From NCBI GenBank assembly GCA_964389735.1, contig CAYMEJ010000018.1:1-20468 (forward strand): a DNA stretch of 20,468 nt, read 5' to 3'. Positions within the stretch are counted from its first letter, which is position 1, and each line of letters begins with the position of its first letter. Source of the stretch: JAQUVS01 sp964389735 (GTDB lineage Bacteria > Bacillota_I > Bacilli_A > RF39 > UBA660). Positions 5,675-14,302 of this stretch are shown here, one piece after another. A program made the translations under genes and the position numbers. The notes under the pieces were generated by a model. It saw nothing but the letters and a program-made list of their open reading frames with translations. It did no database searches and was not told the DNA's origin.

Positions 5675-6279
5675 TCATTTAATATATACTCTTTTATTTT
5701 AAATTTTGATCTATATATTCTATTATCTATTGTTCTTTTTGTCTCTTCTAATAAGATTGCAATATCATTATTATTAAAACCATTTATTTTTAATTCCATT
5801 ACTAAGGAATCTTTGTTTGATAAATTTAGTATAGCTTTTTTTATTTTATCTATTTCATCTTTTTTTATTAAATTATCTATTATTGTTAATTCATCTGGAT
5901 TCTTAATTACTTCTGCTAATTCTAATTGAGAATCTTTAAGAGTTTCATTATAAGAAACAGATGTATTTAATATTTCATTTTTCTTTGCTCTTGCTGATCT
6001 AATTAAATTATATATATTTCCTTTTATACAGACACATGCATATGTATAGAATTTTATTTCTGTTTTCTTATATGTTTTTATTGCTAAGAATAATCCATAC
6101 ATTCCTTCTTGAATTAAATCTTCTAATTCTAATCCTAATTTATTACTAGACTTTTCAAAACGTCTAGCTATAGATATTATTATTGGTTTATATTTTTCAT
6201 ACATTATTTTATTTGCATATTCGTCTTCTTCGTTAATCATATATAAAATTTCATTATCATTTATATTTTTGTAATTCAA
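5671..6279 (-). CDS. sigH: RNA polymerase sigma factor, SigH-like
   Basis: Alternative sigma-70-family factor; the equivalent of B. subtilis sigma-H by position (after rlmB, before secE) and length (202 aa). The N-terminus NDNEILYMINEEDEYANKIM and region 2 (LGLELEDLIQEGMYGLFLAI, about 48-67) match the pattern of SigH. Region 4, about residues 145-200, ends with an HTH-like stretch KRTIDNRIYRSKFKIKEYIL. There is no region 3. The start is a TTG at 6279, supported by GAGGGTAGG upstream and by similarity through the N-terminus; an internal ATG at residue 14 is the alternative. In Bacillus SigH serves early sporulation and competence; no sporulation gene is visible here, so its regulon is unknown. 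Confidence 0.87.
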   Translation of the reverse strand: MNYKNINDNEILYMINEEDEYANKIMYEKYKPIIISIARRFEKSSNKLGLELEDLIQEGMYGLFLAIKTYKKTEIKFYTYACVCIKGNIYNLIRSARAKKNEILNTSVSYNETLKDSQLELAEVIKNPDELTIIDNLIKKDEIDKIKKAILNLSNKDSLVMELKINGFNNNDIAILLEETKRTIDNRIYRSKFKIKEYILND

Positions 6280-6288
6280 CTTAAAAAC

Positions 6289-6993
6289 CTACCCTCGTTT
6301 TTGTCTAATTACCTCATATATCATAATACCTGATGCTACTGAAGCATTTAAACTATTTACTTTTCCATACATAGGTATCTTTGCCATAAAATCACAAGAT
6401 TCTTTTACTAATCTAGAAATACCAGCACCTTCATTTCCTATTACTAGTGCTATTTTGCCTTTATAGTTTAGTTTTTTATAATCATCTGCATTTTCCATAT
6501 CAGTTCCTACTATCCAGAATCCTTTTTCTTTTAATTCTTTAATAGCAGTATTCAAATTTGTTACCATTATTAAATTAGTATTAAGAATTGCTCCTGTTGA
6601 TGTTTTAATAACTGTAGAATTAACTGATACACTTCTATCTTTTGGTATAACTATACCATCTACTCCTGCAGCTTCTGCTGTTCTGATTATTGCTCCTAAA
6701 TTATGAGGATCTTCTAGATGATCTAATAATATTAAGAAACATTCTTCATTATTAGTATCTATATCATCTAGTGATTGGTATTCAAATTCACCTACATCAA
6801 GTATTATACCTTGATGTAATCCATTTACAAGTTGATCTAATTCGTTTTTAGTTCTTGTTACAACATTAATTTTACTATTTCCAATTAGTTCTTTTAAATA
6901 ATTGTCATTAAAATCATCTTGAATTATTATTTTTTTGATTTTTTCATTATTTTTTAAATATTCTTCTGCTACATTTTTCCCATATACTAACAT
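6289..6993 (-). CDS. rlmB: 23S rRNA (guanosine-2'-O-)-methyltransferase RlmB-like (SpoU/TrmH)
   Basis: SPOUT-class enzyme predicted to transfer a methyl group from SAM to a ribose 2'-OH in 23S rRNA. The three SpoU motifs are present: DHLEDPHNLGAIIRTAEAAG (91-110), ALVIGNEGAGI (182-192), and KVNSLNASVASGIMIYE (211-227). An N-terminal substrate-binding domain of about 75 residues precedes them, as in RlmB. The start is ATG 6993 with AGGTGAT upstream; a GTG nine bases earlier lies within that site. The 234 aa match the family. The ribosome site overlaps the end of mrnC, so the two are translated together. Confidence 0.93.
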   Translation of the reverse strand: MLVYGKNVAEEYLKNNEKIKKIIIQDDFNDNYLKELIGNSKINVVTRTKNELDQLVNGLHQGIILDVGEFEYQSLDDIDTNNEECFLILLDHLEDPHNLGAIIRTAEAAGVDGIVIPKDRSVSVNSTVIKTSTGAILNTNLIMVTNLNTAIKELKEKGFWIVGTDMENADDYKKLNYKGKIALVIGNEGAGISRLVKESCDFMAKIPMYGKVNSLNASVASGIMIYEVIRQKRG

Positions 6994-6994
6994 A

Positions 6995-7369
6995 TTAATC
7001 ACCTAATATTCTTTCCATTATTTCTTTTATTCTTTCATCTTTATTTGTTAAAGATAAGTATCCTATTATTGCTTCTAATCCTGTTGCATATTTATATGTA
7101 ATAATATCGCAATTTTTTGGATGTGAAGAACTTTTATAATTTCTTGCTCTTCTCATTACTGATAGTTCTTCTTCAGTAAAGAAATTCTTATCCATTAGTT
7201 CTAATAAGTATTTAGCTTGACTTTTTGCACTTACATAATTAACTGATTCAGTTTGTAAGTCATTAACATTACTTATTCCTTTTTTTATTAAAAATCTTCT
7301 TACATAGTTTTCATATATTGTGTCTCCTAAGTATGCTAGTACTAGGACATTTATTTCTAATGCATTCAT
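6995..7369 (-). CDS. mrnC: Mini-ribonuclease III
   Basis: RNase III-like endonuclease without the dsRNA-binding domain; in B. subtilis it matures the ends of 23S rRNA. The 124 aa carry the catalytic-site motif LAYLGDTIYE (Asp16), SAKSQAK (48-53), and ATGLEAIIGYL with the second acidic residue Glu99. The open frame extends 32 codons further upstream, but the ATG at 7369 follows AAGGTGAT and gives the usual family length. It is the first gene of a unit with rlmB and the sigma factor; an extended -10 lies about 18 bases upstream. Confidence 0.93.
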   Translation of the reverse strand: MNALEINVLVLAYLGDTIYENYVRRFLIKKGISNVNDLQTESVNYVSAKSQAKYLLELMDKNFFTEEELSVMRRARNYKSSSHPKNCDIITYKYATGLEAIIGYLSLTNKDERIKEIMERILGD

Positions 7370-7386
7370 GTTATCACCTTGGGGCA

Positions 7387-7395
7387 AGTATAACA
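7387..7395 (-). promoter_or_regulatory. mrnC promoter (extended -10 only)
   Basis: TGT followed by TATACT (7387-7392). No good -35 is seen at 17 bp, so this would rely on the extended -10. The predicted leader is very short (about 11-14 bases). Confidence 0.5.
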
Positions 7396-7427
7396 TATAT
7401 ATTGAAAAAATAAAATATATGGATTGA

Positions 7428-7456
7428 TTTACTTTTTTATAAAAATATGATATAAT
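7428..7456 (+). promoter_or_regulatory. Promoter of the plus-strand GNAT gene
   Basis: TTTACT (7428-7433), 17 bp, TATAAT (7451-7456) with TGA directly before the -10. It lies back to back with the mrnC promoter in a 111-bp divergent intergenic region. Confidence 0.7.
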
Positions 7457-7480
7457 ATGTGCCATTATTGAGGTGGTTAT

Positions 7481-8569
7481 GTGATAAGTCGTATTAGAGA
7501 AAAATTAAATACATTTTTAAATAAACAGGCAGATGATTATTGTTATGCTGTTGATATAGATATTAATAAAAGTAATGATATTAATTTAAAGACTGAAGGC
7601 AATGTAACAAAATTAGATATTAATGAAGATATTAACTTTATTGAATGTATGAGAAATATAAAGGAATTAGATGAATATGATCCAAATTTTGATATTATGT
7701 TTAATGTAATTCTTTATGATGATCCTAATGTTATGGAAGCTAACGCTACTGAACAATGCGTTTTAATTTATGATGATGATGATTATCATGTTGCGTTTTC
7801 AAAGGATTCTAATAGAATTAAGATATTAGAGTTTAAATATATTGATGATAAGATATATGAAAATTGTCTATTAATAGATCATGGTACTAATGATTTTCAT
7901 ATTCATCAATTAATTCATAGCAATAAAAGTACTATATCAGTAAAAACGTATACTAAATCTAATGATAATGATAGTATTCTTTTTTTACCGAAGGTTGAAG
8001 CTTTTTCTATTGCAAAAGATATTTTAAAAAATACTAGTAAGCTTTCTGATATTCAAGATTTTAGAAATTTTATGCAGGATTTTGATTTAATTTATCAATC
8101 ATTAAATTTAATAAATGATAATTCATATTTTCCTGTTATTCGTGATGATGTTTTATCTCTTTCATGGAGAAATAAATTTTTACAAGAAGATATAAATAAA
8201 TGTAAAGATGTTTCTTTTGATGTAATATTAAATTCTACTAGGGAAAAAGTTGGTAGAATTGATTTAGATTATTTATGTAAGAGTGGTTTTACTTATAGTG
8301 GTAATGTTAGTTATCATATTAATAAAGATTATAGAAATAATAATTATGCTACTAGAGCAGTAGGTCTTTTAGTAAATGTCTCTAAAGATAATGAATTTGA
8401 TGGTGATAGAAATCTATACATTTCTACTTTGCCTGATAATTATGCTTCCCAAAAAGTTGCATTAAATAATGATGCTGAATTATGTTATGATGGGGAAGTA
8501 CCAAAAGATAACTCCGTGTATTTTATTGATGGGGTTGAAAAAGTTAAAGTATATCGTATAAAAATGTAA
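7481..8569 (+). CDS. Two-part protein: unknown N-terminal region plus C-terminal GNAT-like domain
   Basis: The only plus-strand gene. The last 120 residues resemble a RimJ/RimL-type N-acetyltransferase: GNVSYHINKDYRNNNYATRA (274-293) corresponds to the beta-bulge and acetyl-CoA loop, and LPDNYASQKVALNNDAELC (317-335) to the N-x-x-S-xx-hydrophobic segment of that family. The glycines of the usual RxxGxG/A loop are replaced by Asn (RNNNYA), so activity is uncertain. Residues 1-240 are acidic, Asp/Asn-rich, without membrane segments, and not recognised. The start is GTG 7481 after GAGGTGG; an ATG one frame away at 7479 is followed at once by TGA. A bidirectional terminator follows the stop. The gene separates cysS/yugP from mrnC, which are close neighbours in Bacillus. 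Confidence 0.8.
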   Translation: MISRIREKLNTFLNKQADDYCYAVDIDINKSNDINLKTEGNVTKLDINEDINFIECMRNIKELDEYDPNFDIMFNVILYDDPNVMEANATEQCVLIYDDDDYHVAFSKDSNRIKILEFKYIDDKIYENCLLIDHGTNDFHIHQLIHSNKSTISVKTYTKSNDNDSILFLPKVEAFSIAKDILKNTSKLSDIQDFRNFMQDFDLIYQSLNLINDNSYFPVIRDDVLSLSWRNKFLQEDINKCKDVSFDVILNSTREKVGRIDLDYLCKSGFTYSGNVSYHINKDYRNNNYATRAVGLLVNVSKDNEFDGDRNLYISTLPDNYASQKVALNNDAELCYDGEVPKDNSVYFIDGVEKVKVYRIKM

Positions 8570-8593
8570 AAACTACCAAATGGTAGTTTTTTT
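8569..8593. terminator. Bidirectional terminator between GNAT gene and yugP
   Basis: AAAACTACC / GGTAGTTTT stem around the loop AAAT, with a T-run on both strands (seven T on plus, five on minus). It serves the convergent ends of the GNAT gene and the cysS-yugP unit. Confidence 0.9.
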
Positions 8594-8594
8594 A

Positions 8595-9284
8595 TTAATC
8601 ATCTCTTCCAGTAATTATTAATACTAATCTTAATATTTCTAATACTGTTGCTGCAACACCTGCTATATAAGTCCATGCTGCTGCTTTTAACATTTGCTTT
8701 GTTCCTGATATTTCCTTTTTTTCTAATATTTGTTCTTTTTCTAATAATACTATTGCTCTTTTTGAAGCATCAAATTCTACTGGTAAAGTTATAAGTTGAA
8801 ATAATAATATTACTATTTCTAATCCTATACCTGCCCAAACAATATTCATGATTCCTGTTAGAAATCCTATCACTATTGCAATATATCCAAACTTAGATGC
8901 AAATCCTACTATTGGGAAAATTAATCCTCTAAGTTTAATTAAGAAATAACCTTCTTTGTGTTGAATTGCATGTCCTACTTCGTGTGCTGCAATTGATGCA
9001 CTTGCTATTGTAGTTCCATCAAATATTTCTGGAGATAATCTCACTACTTTTCTATTAGGATCATAGTGGTCTGTTAATACTCCTTTTGTTTCTGTTACGT
9101 ATATATCTTTTAAACCATTTGCATCTAGTATTTTTCTTGCTACTTCAACACCTGTTAATCCTGATTTGTTTTCTACTTTTCTATACTTTGAATATTTTGC
9201 TTTGACAAATATTTCTGCGGTTACAGTTAATATTAAACTTATTATTATTAAACCATATCCTATTGCATCATATGTATAATACAT
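8595..9284 (-). CDS. yugP: Zinc-dependent membrane peptidase, YugP family
   Basis: Predicted integral-membrane metallopeptidase of the YugP (neutral zinc metallopeptidase) family; substrate unknown. The zinc motif HEVGH is at residues 101-105 (SIAAHEVGHAIQHKEG), with a likely third ligand in LPVEFDASKRA near 168. There is a membrane helix at about 5-26, two around 117-162, and a last one near 205-225. The 229 aa match the family. AAGGAGG precedes the ATG. It starts 11 bp after cysS and is probably cotranscribed with it; a bidirectional terminator closes the unit. Confidence 0.9.
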   Translation of the reverse strand: MYYTYDAIGYGLIIISLILTVTAEIFVKAKYSKYRKVENKSGLTGVEVARKILDANGLKDIYVTETKGVLTDHYDPNRKVVRLSPEIFDGTTIASASIAAHEVGHAIQHKEGYFLIKLRGLIFPIVGFASKFGYIAIVIGFLTGIMNIVWAGIGLEIVILLFQLITLPVEFDASKRAIVLLEKEQILEKKEISGTKQMLKAAAWTYIAGVAATVLEILRLVLIITGRDD

Positions 9285-9295
9285 TTTTTACCTCC

Positions 9296-10690
9296 TTATA
9301 TGAGTTCATAAGTTGTACCTTCTCTTGTGTCTATTAATTTTATGTTTTTTTCTAATAATTCATCTCTTATTTTATCAGATAGAGCATAATCTTTATTCAT
9401 TTTAGCTTCTTTTCTTGCTTCTATTCTTTCTAATATATACTTTTCTAATTTTTCATCTATTGCTTCTTCTTCCTTAGTTAATGATAATGATAAGACTTTA
9501 TCAAAATCTTCAATTAAATATAATTTAGTAAAATCTGTTAATTCTTCATCTTTTAATACGTCGTATACTAATGTCAACATTGAAGAAGTATTTAGATCAT
9601 TTTCTATTGCTTCCTTAAATTTATTTTGATAGAAATCAATTTTACCTTCTTTTAAGTCTGGTGTTCTATCTAATTGTTTAATTTTTGCTTTCAATTTTTT
9701 ATATGCTGTTTCTGCTTGATCTAAGGCTTCATATGAGAATACTAAAACTTTTCTATAATGACTACCTAAGCAAAAATAACGATAGCTAAGTGGATTATAT
9801 CCTTTTTCTTCTAGTAATGAAACTGTTAAAAAGTCTCCTTTAGATTTACTCATTTTACCTGTTTGATCATTTAAATGTTCTCCATGTACCCAATAATTAC
9901 ACCATTTATGACCAAAATATGCTTCTGATTGTGCTATTTCATTCGTATGATGTGGGAATATATTATCAACTCCACCACAATGGATATCTAAATGTTCTCC
10001 TAAATATTTACTACTTATTCCACTACATTCAATATGCCAACCTGGGTATCCTACTCCCCAAGGTGATTCCCAACGCATATCTTGATTACCAAATTTACTA
10101 TCGCAGAACCATAATCCAAAATCATATGGATGTTTCTTTGATGTATCTTCATCTACTGTATCACGAACACCTACCATTAAATCATCTGGGTTTTTACCAG
10201 ATAATCTATAATAATCTTTTGCTTTACTAACATCAAAGTATACATTTCCATTAGAAATATATGCATATCCATCTTCTAACATCTTAGATATCATCTTAAT
10301 ATATGTATCTATGTGATGACTAGCAGGTTCAATGATACTTGGTTTTTTAATATTTAGTTTTTCTGTGTCATTAAAGAATGCATCAGTATAGAATTGTGCT
10401 ATTTCATAGACTGTTTTTCCTTCTCTTAATGCACCTTTTTCCATTTTATCTTCACCAGTATCTCCATCACTAGTTAAATGCCCTACATCAGTTATATTCA
10501 TTACTCTTTTAACATCATATCCTAAATAATTTAGTCCTTTTTCTAATATATCTTCAAAAATATATGTACGAAGATTACCAATATGAGCATAATGATAAAC
10601 AGTTGGTCCACATGTATACATTGAAACCATGCCTTCTTCATTAGGAGTAAATACTTCTACTTGTTTTGTTAATGTATTATATAATTTCAT
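9296..10690 (-). CDS. cysS: Cysteinyl-tRNA synthetase
   Basis: Class I aminoacyl-tRNA synthetase that charges tRNA-Cys. The protein has 464 aa. The HIGH-type motif appears as HIGN (36-39) and KMSKS is at 279-283. The zinc ligands expected for this enzyme are all present with the family spacing: Cys27 (CGPT), Cys222 (WHIECS), His247 and Glu251 (FPHHTNE). The start is ATG 10690 with AGGTGAT upstream; a GTG nine bases earlier overlaps that site and is not used. It follows clpC by 34 bp with its own extended -10. In Bacillus cysS lies directly before mrnC; here yugP and the GNAT gene intervene. Confidence 0.97.
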   Translation of the reverse strand: MKLYNTLTKQVEVFTPNEEGMVSMYTCGPTVYHYAHIGNLRTYIFEDILEKGLNYLGYDVKRVMNITDVGHLTSDGDTGEDKMEKGALREGKTVYEIAQFYTDAFFNDTEKLNIKKPSIIEPASHHIDTYIKMISKMLEDGYAYISNGNVYFDVSKAKDYYRLSGKNPDDLMVGVRDTVDEDTSKKHPYDFGLWFCDSKFGNQDMRWESPWGVGYPGWHIECSGISSKYLGEHLDIHCGGVDNIFPHHTNEIAQSEAYFGHKWCNYWVHGEHLNDQTGKMSKSKGDFLTVSLLEEKGYNPLSYRYFCLGSHYRKVLVFSYEALDQAETAYKKLKAKIKQLDRTPDLKEGKIDFYQNKFKEAIENDLNTSSMLTLVYDVLKDEELTDFTKLYLIEDFDKVLSLSLTKEEEAIDEKLEKYILERIEARKEAKMNKDYALSDKIRDELLEKNIKLIDTREGTTYELI

Positions 10691-10707
10691 TTTTATCACC
10701 TGCTAGT

Positions 10708-10716
10708 ATTATAACA
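10708..10716 (-). promoter_or_regulatory. cysS promoter (extended -10)
   Basis: TGT followed by a perfect TATAAT (10708-10713); the -35 region (ACCATT) is poor. The expected leader is about 11 bases. No tRNA-responsive T-box leader fits into the 34-bp gap between clpC and cysS. Confidence 0.55.
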
Positions 10717-10724
10717 CATAATTG

Positions 10725-13019
10725 TTAATTAATGGTTTTAATTGATAGTTTTTTCTTTCCATCTATTAAAGCTTCTATTGCTATCATGTTTATTTTATTA
10801 TCGATTATTTTTTCTATTTTACGTGCTCCATATTTTTCATAATTGGATTCGTTTATTATTTCATTTACTACTTCTGGTTTAATGTTTATTATTATTCCTT
10901 TTTCTTTAAATATTTTCTTTGCTTCTTGTAGTTTTTCTTTTACTATTTTTTCTATTGTTTCTTTTGTTAATATATTAAAATTAATTATATTATCTATTCT
11001 ATTAATGAATTCTATAGAAAAAAAGTTATTTATATTATTATTAATTGCTTTATTGGTACATTTATTGAACCCAATATTTGAATTATTTATTCCTGCATTA
11101 GAAGTCATGATAATAAGATAATTATCAAATTTTATTGTATTTCCTTTTGAATCTGTTATTTTTCCTTCTTCTAAAATTTGTAAAAATAAATTTATTATTG
11201 AAGGATTTGCTTTATCTATTTCATCTAATAGTAAAATAGAATTAGGATTTTCTTTTATCTCTTCAAACTTAGTTTTTGTATTATCAAATCCAATATATCC
11301 TGGTGGTGATCCAATTAATTTACTAATTGAATGAGCTTCAGAAAATTCACTCATGTCTATTTTTATTATTTTATTAACTCCATATATATAGTTTGAATAT
11401 TCTTTTGCTAGTAATGTTTTTCCAGTGCCACTTGGTCCTACAAATAAAAATGAAATTGGTTTATCATTTCTTTTAAATCCTAATTGTATTCTTTTCGTTG
11501 TATTAATTAATTCATTTATTGCTTCTTCTTGACCCTTAATTGTTTTACTTAATTTATGTTTGAGATTATTTAAGTTTTCTTTTGTATTATTTATTATTTT
11601 TAATTCTACTCCAGTTTTATTATTTATTATTTGCTCAATTGTGTTTATCTTTACAAGTTTTGTTTTTGCTTTTAAGGATTTTAATTCTAATTTATTTATT
11701 TTATCTTCTAATTCCTTTTCGGTAAATTTTAGTATTGATGCTTCTTCAAAGTCTTGTGCAATTATTTTTTTGTTTTTTGTTGCTATTGTTTGATCTAGTT
11801 CTTCTTTTAATTTATGTAATCTTATATTTGTATTATTTTCTTTTAATGAAGTTCTTACACATGCTTCATCTAGTATGTCTATAGCCTTATCTGGTTGCTT
11901 TCTATTATGTATATATTTGTTTGTAAGTTTTACTATTTTATTTATTACTTCATCTTCTATTATGACATTATGATAATTTTCATATATTGGTTTTAGTTTT
12001 TGTAATATTTTTATAGTTTTTTCTTCATCTGGTTCATCAATTTTTATTATTTGAAACCTTCTATCAAAAGCCTTATCTTTTTCTATAAATTGTTTATATT
12101 CTTCAGTAGTAGTAGCTCCTATTATTTTTATTTTTCCTCTTGCTAGAGCAGGTTTTATTATATTAGAGGCATCTATTGCTCCTTCGGCTCCTCCTGCTCC
12201 TATGATAGTGTGTAATTCATCTATAAATAATATAGTATTTTGATCTGATTCTAATTCTTTTAATATTTTATTAATTCTTTCTTCAAACTCTCCTCTGTAT
12301 TTAGTTCCTGCTACTAATGATGAAATTGATATAGATATTATTTTACTATTTTTTAAATTATTTGGAACTTTTCCATTTACTATTAGGTTTGCTATTTCTT
12401 CTACTATGGCAGTTTTTCCTACTCCTGCATCTCCTATTAATAGGGGATTATTTTTTGTCCTTCTAGATAGTATTTCTATTATTCTTTTTGTTTCTTCTTC
12501 TCTACCTATTACTGGATCTATTTTATTTTCTTTTGATTGTTTATTAAGATTAATTCCATATTCTTCTAAGCTATTCTTTTTTTGCTTTTTATTTTTATTA
12601 ACAATTTTTGTGGAAAAATAATTATATAATTCTGAAATATCCACACCAAGAGTGGATAAAATTCTTATTGCTACTCCTTCTCCTTCTTCTAAAATAGATA
12701 TTAATAAGTGTTCTTGTGTTACATCTGTATTTTCTTCTTTTGCAATTATTGAGGAATTTTCTATTACTCTTTTTAATAATGGTGTATATAAAAACCAATT
12801 ATTTTCCTCTTTGCCTATACCTACTAGTTCTATTAATTCTTGCCTTACTTTTTTATATTCTATTCCTAATTCATTTAATTTTTTAGTTAGATCTGTTTTT
12901 ACTCTTAATATTGCTAGTAGTAAATGTTCACTTCCTACATATGGATGTTTTAATTCTTGCATTTCTTTTTTTGACATTATTAAAGTCTTTTGTGCTTCTT
13001 CATTGAATTTAGAGAACAT
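10725..13019 (-). CDS. clpC: ATP-dependent Clp protease ATPase subunit ClpC
   Basis: Hexameric AAA+ unfoldase that feeds proteins to ClpP. Order of domains: a double Clp_N repeat (1-140); AAA+ D1 with Walker A GDAGVGKT (196-203) and Walker B ILFIDE (263-268); a ClpC-type middle domain (about 405-460); AAA+ D2 with GPSGTGKT (528-535) and LLLDE (596-600). The ClpP-docking loop is IGF (649-651) and the sensor region FINRID follows. The C-terminal small domain includes YGARKIEKIID. At 764 aa it is somewhat shorter than Bacillus ClpC (about 810). AGGAGG precedes the ATG. The ctsR-mcsA-mcsB genes that usually stand before clpC are absent, and I see no CtsR or CIRCE operator and no strong promoter in the 79-bp gap upstream. 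Confidence 0.95.
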   Translation of the reverse strand: MFSKFNEEAQKTLIMSKKEMQELKHPYVGSEHLLLAILRVKTDLTKKLNELGIEYKKVRQELIELVGIGKEENNWFLYTPLLKRVIENSSIIAKEENTDVTQEHLLISILEEGEGVAIRILSTLGVDISELYNYFSTKIVNKNKKQKKNSLEEYGINLNKQSKENKIDPVIGREEETKRIIEILSRRTKNNPLLIGDAGVGKTAIVEEIANLIVNGKVPNNLKNSKIISISISSLVAGTKYRGEFEERINKILKELESDQNTILFIDELHTIIGAGGAEGAIDASNIIKPALARGKIKIIGATTTEEYKQFIEKDKAFDRRFQIIKIDEPDEEKTIKILQKLKPIYENYHNVIIEDEVINKIVKLTNKYIHNRKQPDKAIDILDEACVRTSLKENNTNIRLHKLKEELDQTIATKNKKIIAQDFEEASILKFTEKELEDKINKLELKSLKAKTKLVKINTIEQIINNKTGVELKIINNTKENLNNLKHKLSKTIKGQEEAINELINTTKRIQLGFKRNDKPISFLFVGPSGTGKTLLAKEYSNYIYGVNKIIKIDMSEFSEAHSISKLIGSPPGYIGFDNTKTKFEEIKENPNSILLLDEIDKANPSIINLFLQILEEGKITDSKGNTIKFDNYLIIMTSNAGINNSNIGFNKCTNKAINNNINNFFSIEFINRIDNIINFNILTKETIEKIVKEKLQEAKKIFKEKGIIINIKPEVVNEIINESNYEKYGARKIEKIIDNKINMIAIEALIDGKKKLSIKTIN

Positions 13020-13073
13020 TTTATCCCTCCTATATATTCTATGAATATAGTGATATTTTTAGGATTTTTTTAA

Positions 13074-13100
13074 ACAAAAAAGATGAAATTAATCATCTTT
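13074..13100 (-). terminator. Terminator after the M23 hydrolase gene
   Basis: Stem AAAGATGA / TCATCTTT (13093-13100 with 13079-13086), loop TTAATT, followed by a T-run. The first arm overlaps the TAA stop codon (13099-13101). Confidence 0.85.
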
Positions 13101-14301
13101 ATCTTCTTGAATTAAATGTTACTCCTGATTTAGGGAAATATATTAATGTTCTTGGTCCTTTAAATGAACCATTATCATACATTCTTTTTACATATGATAC
13201 ATACTTATTCCATGATGAACAATTAGAATCAGATAATGTATATAATCTACAAGGTGCTATTTCTAAGTGTAAGTGTGGCCCATATGCATAACCTGTTGCA
13301 CCCATATATCCAATGTAATCATTTATTGAAACACTTTTACCTACATATATATTAGGAGCATACTTACTCATATGTGTATATAGTGATGAGTAATATTTTC
13401 CTGATACAGTTTTGTGTTCTATTACAATTGTTAGGGCTCCATATGAATCATTATATTTTGCTTTTATTGTTCCATTTGCTACTGGATATATTTTTGTATT
13501 ATAAGGATTTTTATTTGATACATCGACTGCTCTATGTAAGCTTCCCCAACGATATCCAAATTCACTTGTTACATAACCACTAGTTATTGGTCTTACCCAT
13601 TCACCAGCATTATTTCCTTTAGCACAATCTACTCCAATTACATCTGTTGTTTTACATCCTAGACTTTTATAATTTGCAATTATATCATCATATATTTTTA
13701 TTTGTTTTGCAACTGAAACTGAATTTTCATTTAAACTTGCTTTAACTCCTGTTAGATTTGATATCTTACTTGTTAAAGTAACTTGCTTTGCTTGCATTTC
13801 TTTTTCTTTTGCAGCAAGTTCAACTTGTCTTTGTTCGTTTGCTTTTATAGATTTTTCTAAAGAATCAATTGTTTCATCATTGTATTCTGTTAATTGTTCA
13901 ACTATAGACATGCGGAATATTAAATCTGTCATTGTAGTTGCACCCAATGCATAGTCTAAATATGTGTTTTCGCCATCTGACATTTGTAAATATTCAAATA
14001 ATTGTTTAGTTTCCAAACTCTTTTTTGATATTTCTTCATTATAATCAGATATTTCTTGTTTCATTTTTTCTACTTCAGCAGTCATAGATAATATTTCTTT
14101 TTTTATACTTTCTATTTGGTTTTTTGAAGAATTTATTGCTGCTTCTGTATTATTTATTTTAGTTTGGTTTTTCGATTGTTCATCTTTATATTTTCTTAGT
14201 AGTTTTTCATAATCTCCTAATGTTTCTGCTTTTGCTGTAGTTATTGGCATTAATAAGGTAATTATTAGTAATGGGATTAGTATTATTTTTAATCTTTTCA
14301 T
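13099..14301 (-). CDS. Secreted coiled-coil / M23 peptidoglycan hydrolase (EnvC/PcsB-type partner of FtsEX)
   Basis: Predicted cell-wall endopeptidase or hydrolase activator working at division. A signal peptide (residues 1-25, ending TTAKA) is followed by a long coiled coil (about 28-105 and 140-200). A C-terminal LytM/M23 domain starts near 235. Its zinc residues are present: His256 and Asp260 (LHRAVD), His310 (YTHMS), and HLH at 343-345 (GPHLHLE). It may therefore be catalytically active, unlike EnvC. The ATG is 1 bp after the ftsX stop with AAAGGTG upstream, so it is coupled to ftsX. In proteobacteria and streptococci FtsEX controls just such coiled-coil hydrolases; the role here is inferred from that and from the operon. 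Confidence 0.92.
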   Translation of the reverse strand: MKRLKIILIPLLIITLLMPITTAKAETLGDYEKLLRKYKDEQSKNQTKINNTEAAINSSKNQIESIKKEILSMTAEVEKMKQEISDYNEEISKKSLETKQLFEYLQMSDGENTYLDYALGATTMTDLIFRMSIVEQLTEYNDETIDSLEKSIKANEQRQVELAAKEKEMQAKQVTLTSKISNLTGVKASLNENSVSVAKQIKIYDDIIANYKSLGCKTTDVIGVDCAKGNNAGEWVRPITSGYVTSEFGYRWGSLHRAVDVSNKNPYNTKIYPVANGTIKAKYNDSYGALTIVIEHKTVSGKYYSSLYTHMSKYAPNIYVGKSVSINDYIGYMGATGYAYGPHLHLEIAPCRLYTLSDSNCSSWNKYVSYVKRMYDNGSFKGPRTLIYFPKSGVTFNSRR

Positions 14302-14302
14302 A

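Noticed and set aside
10691..10724. T-box leader for cysS
   Set aside because: Only 34 bp lie between clpC and cysS, far too short for a T-box, and no T-box sequence is present.
13030..13050. Imperfect inverted repeat CTATATATTC...GAATATAG before clpC as an operator
   Set aside because: The arms differ by a two-base insertion, the bases are only A/T-rich and overlap the ribosome site region; such repeats arise by chance at this composition.
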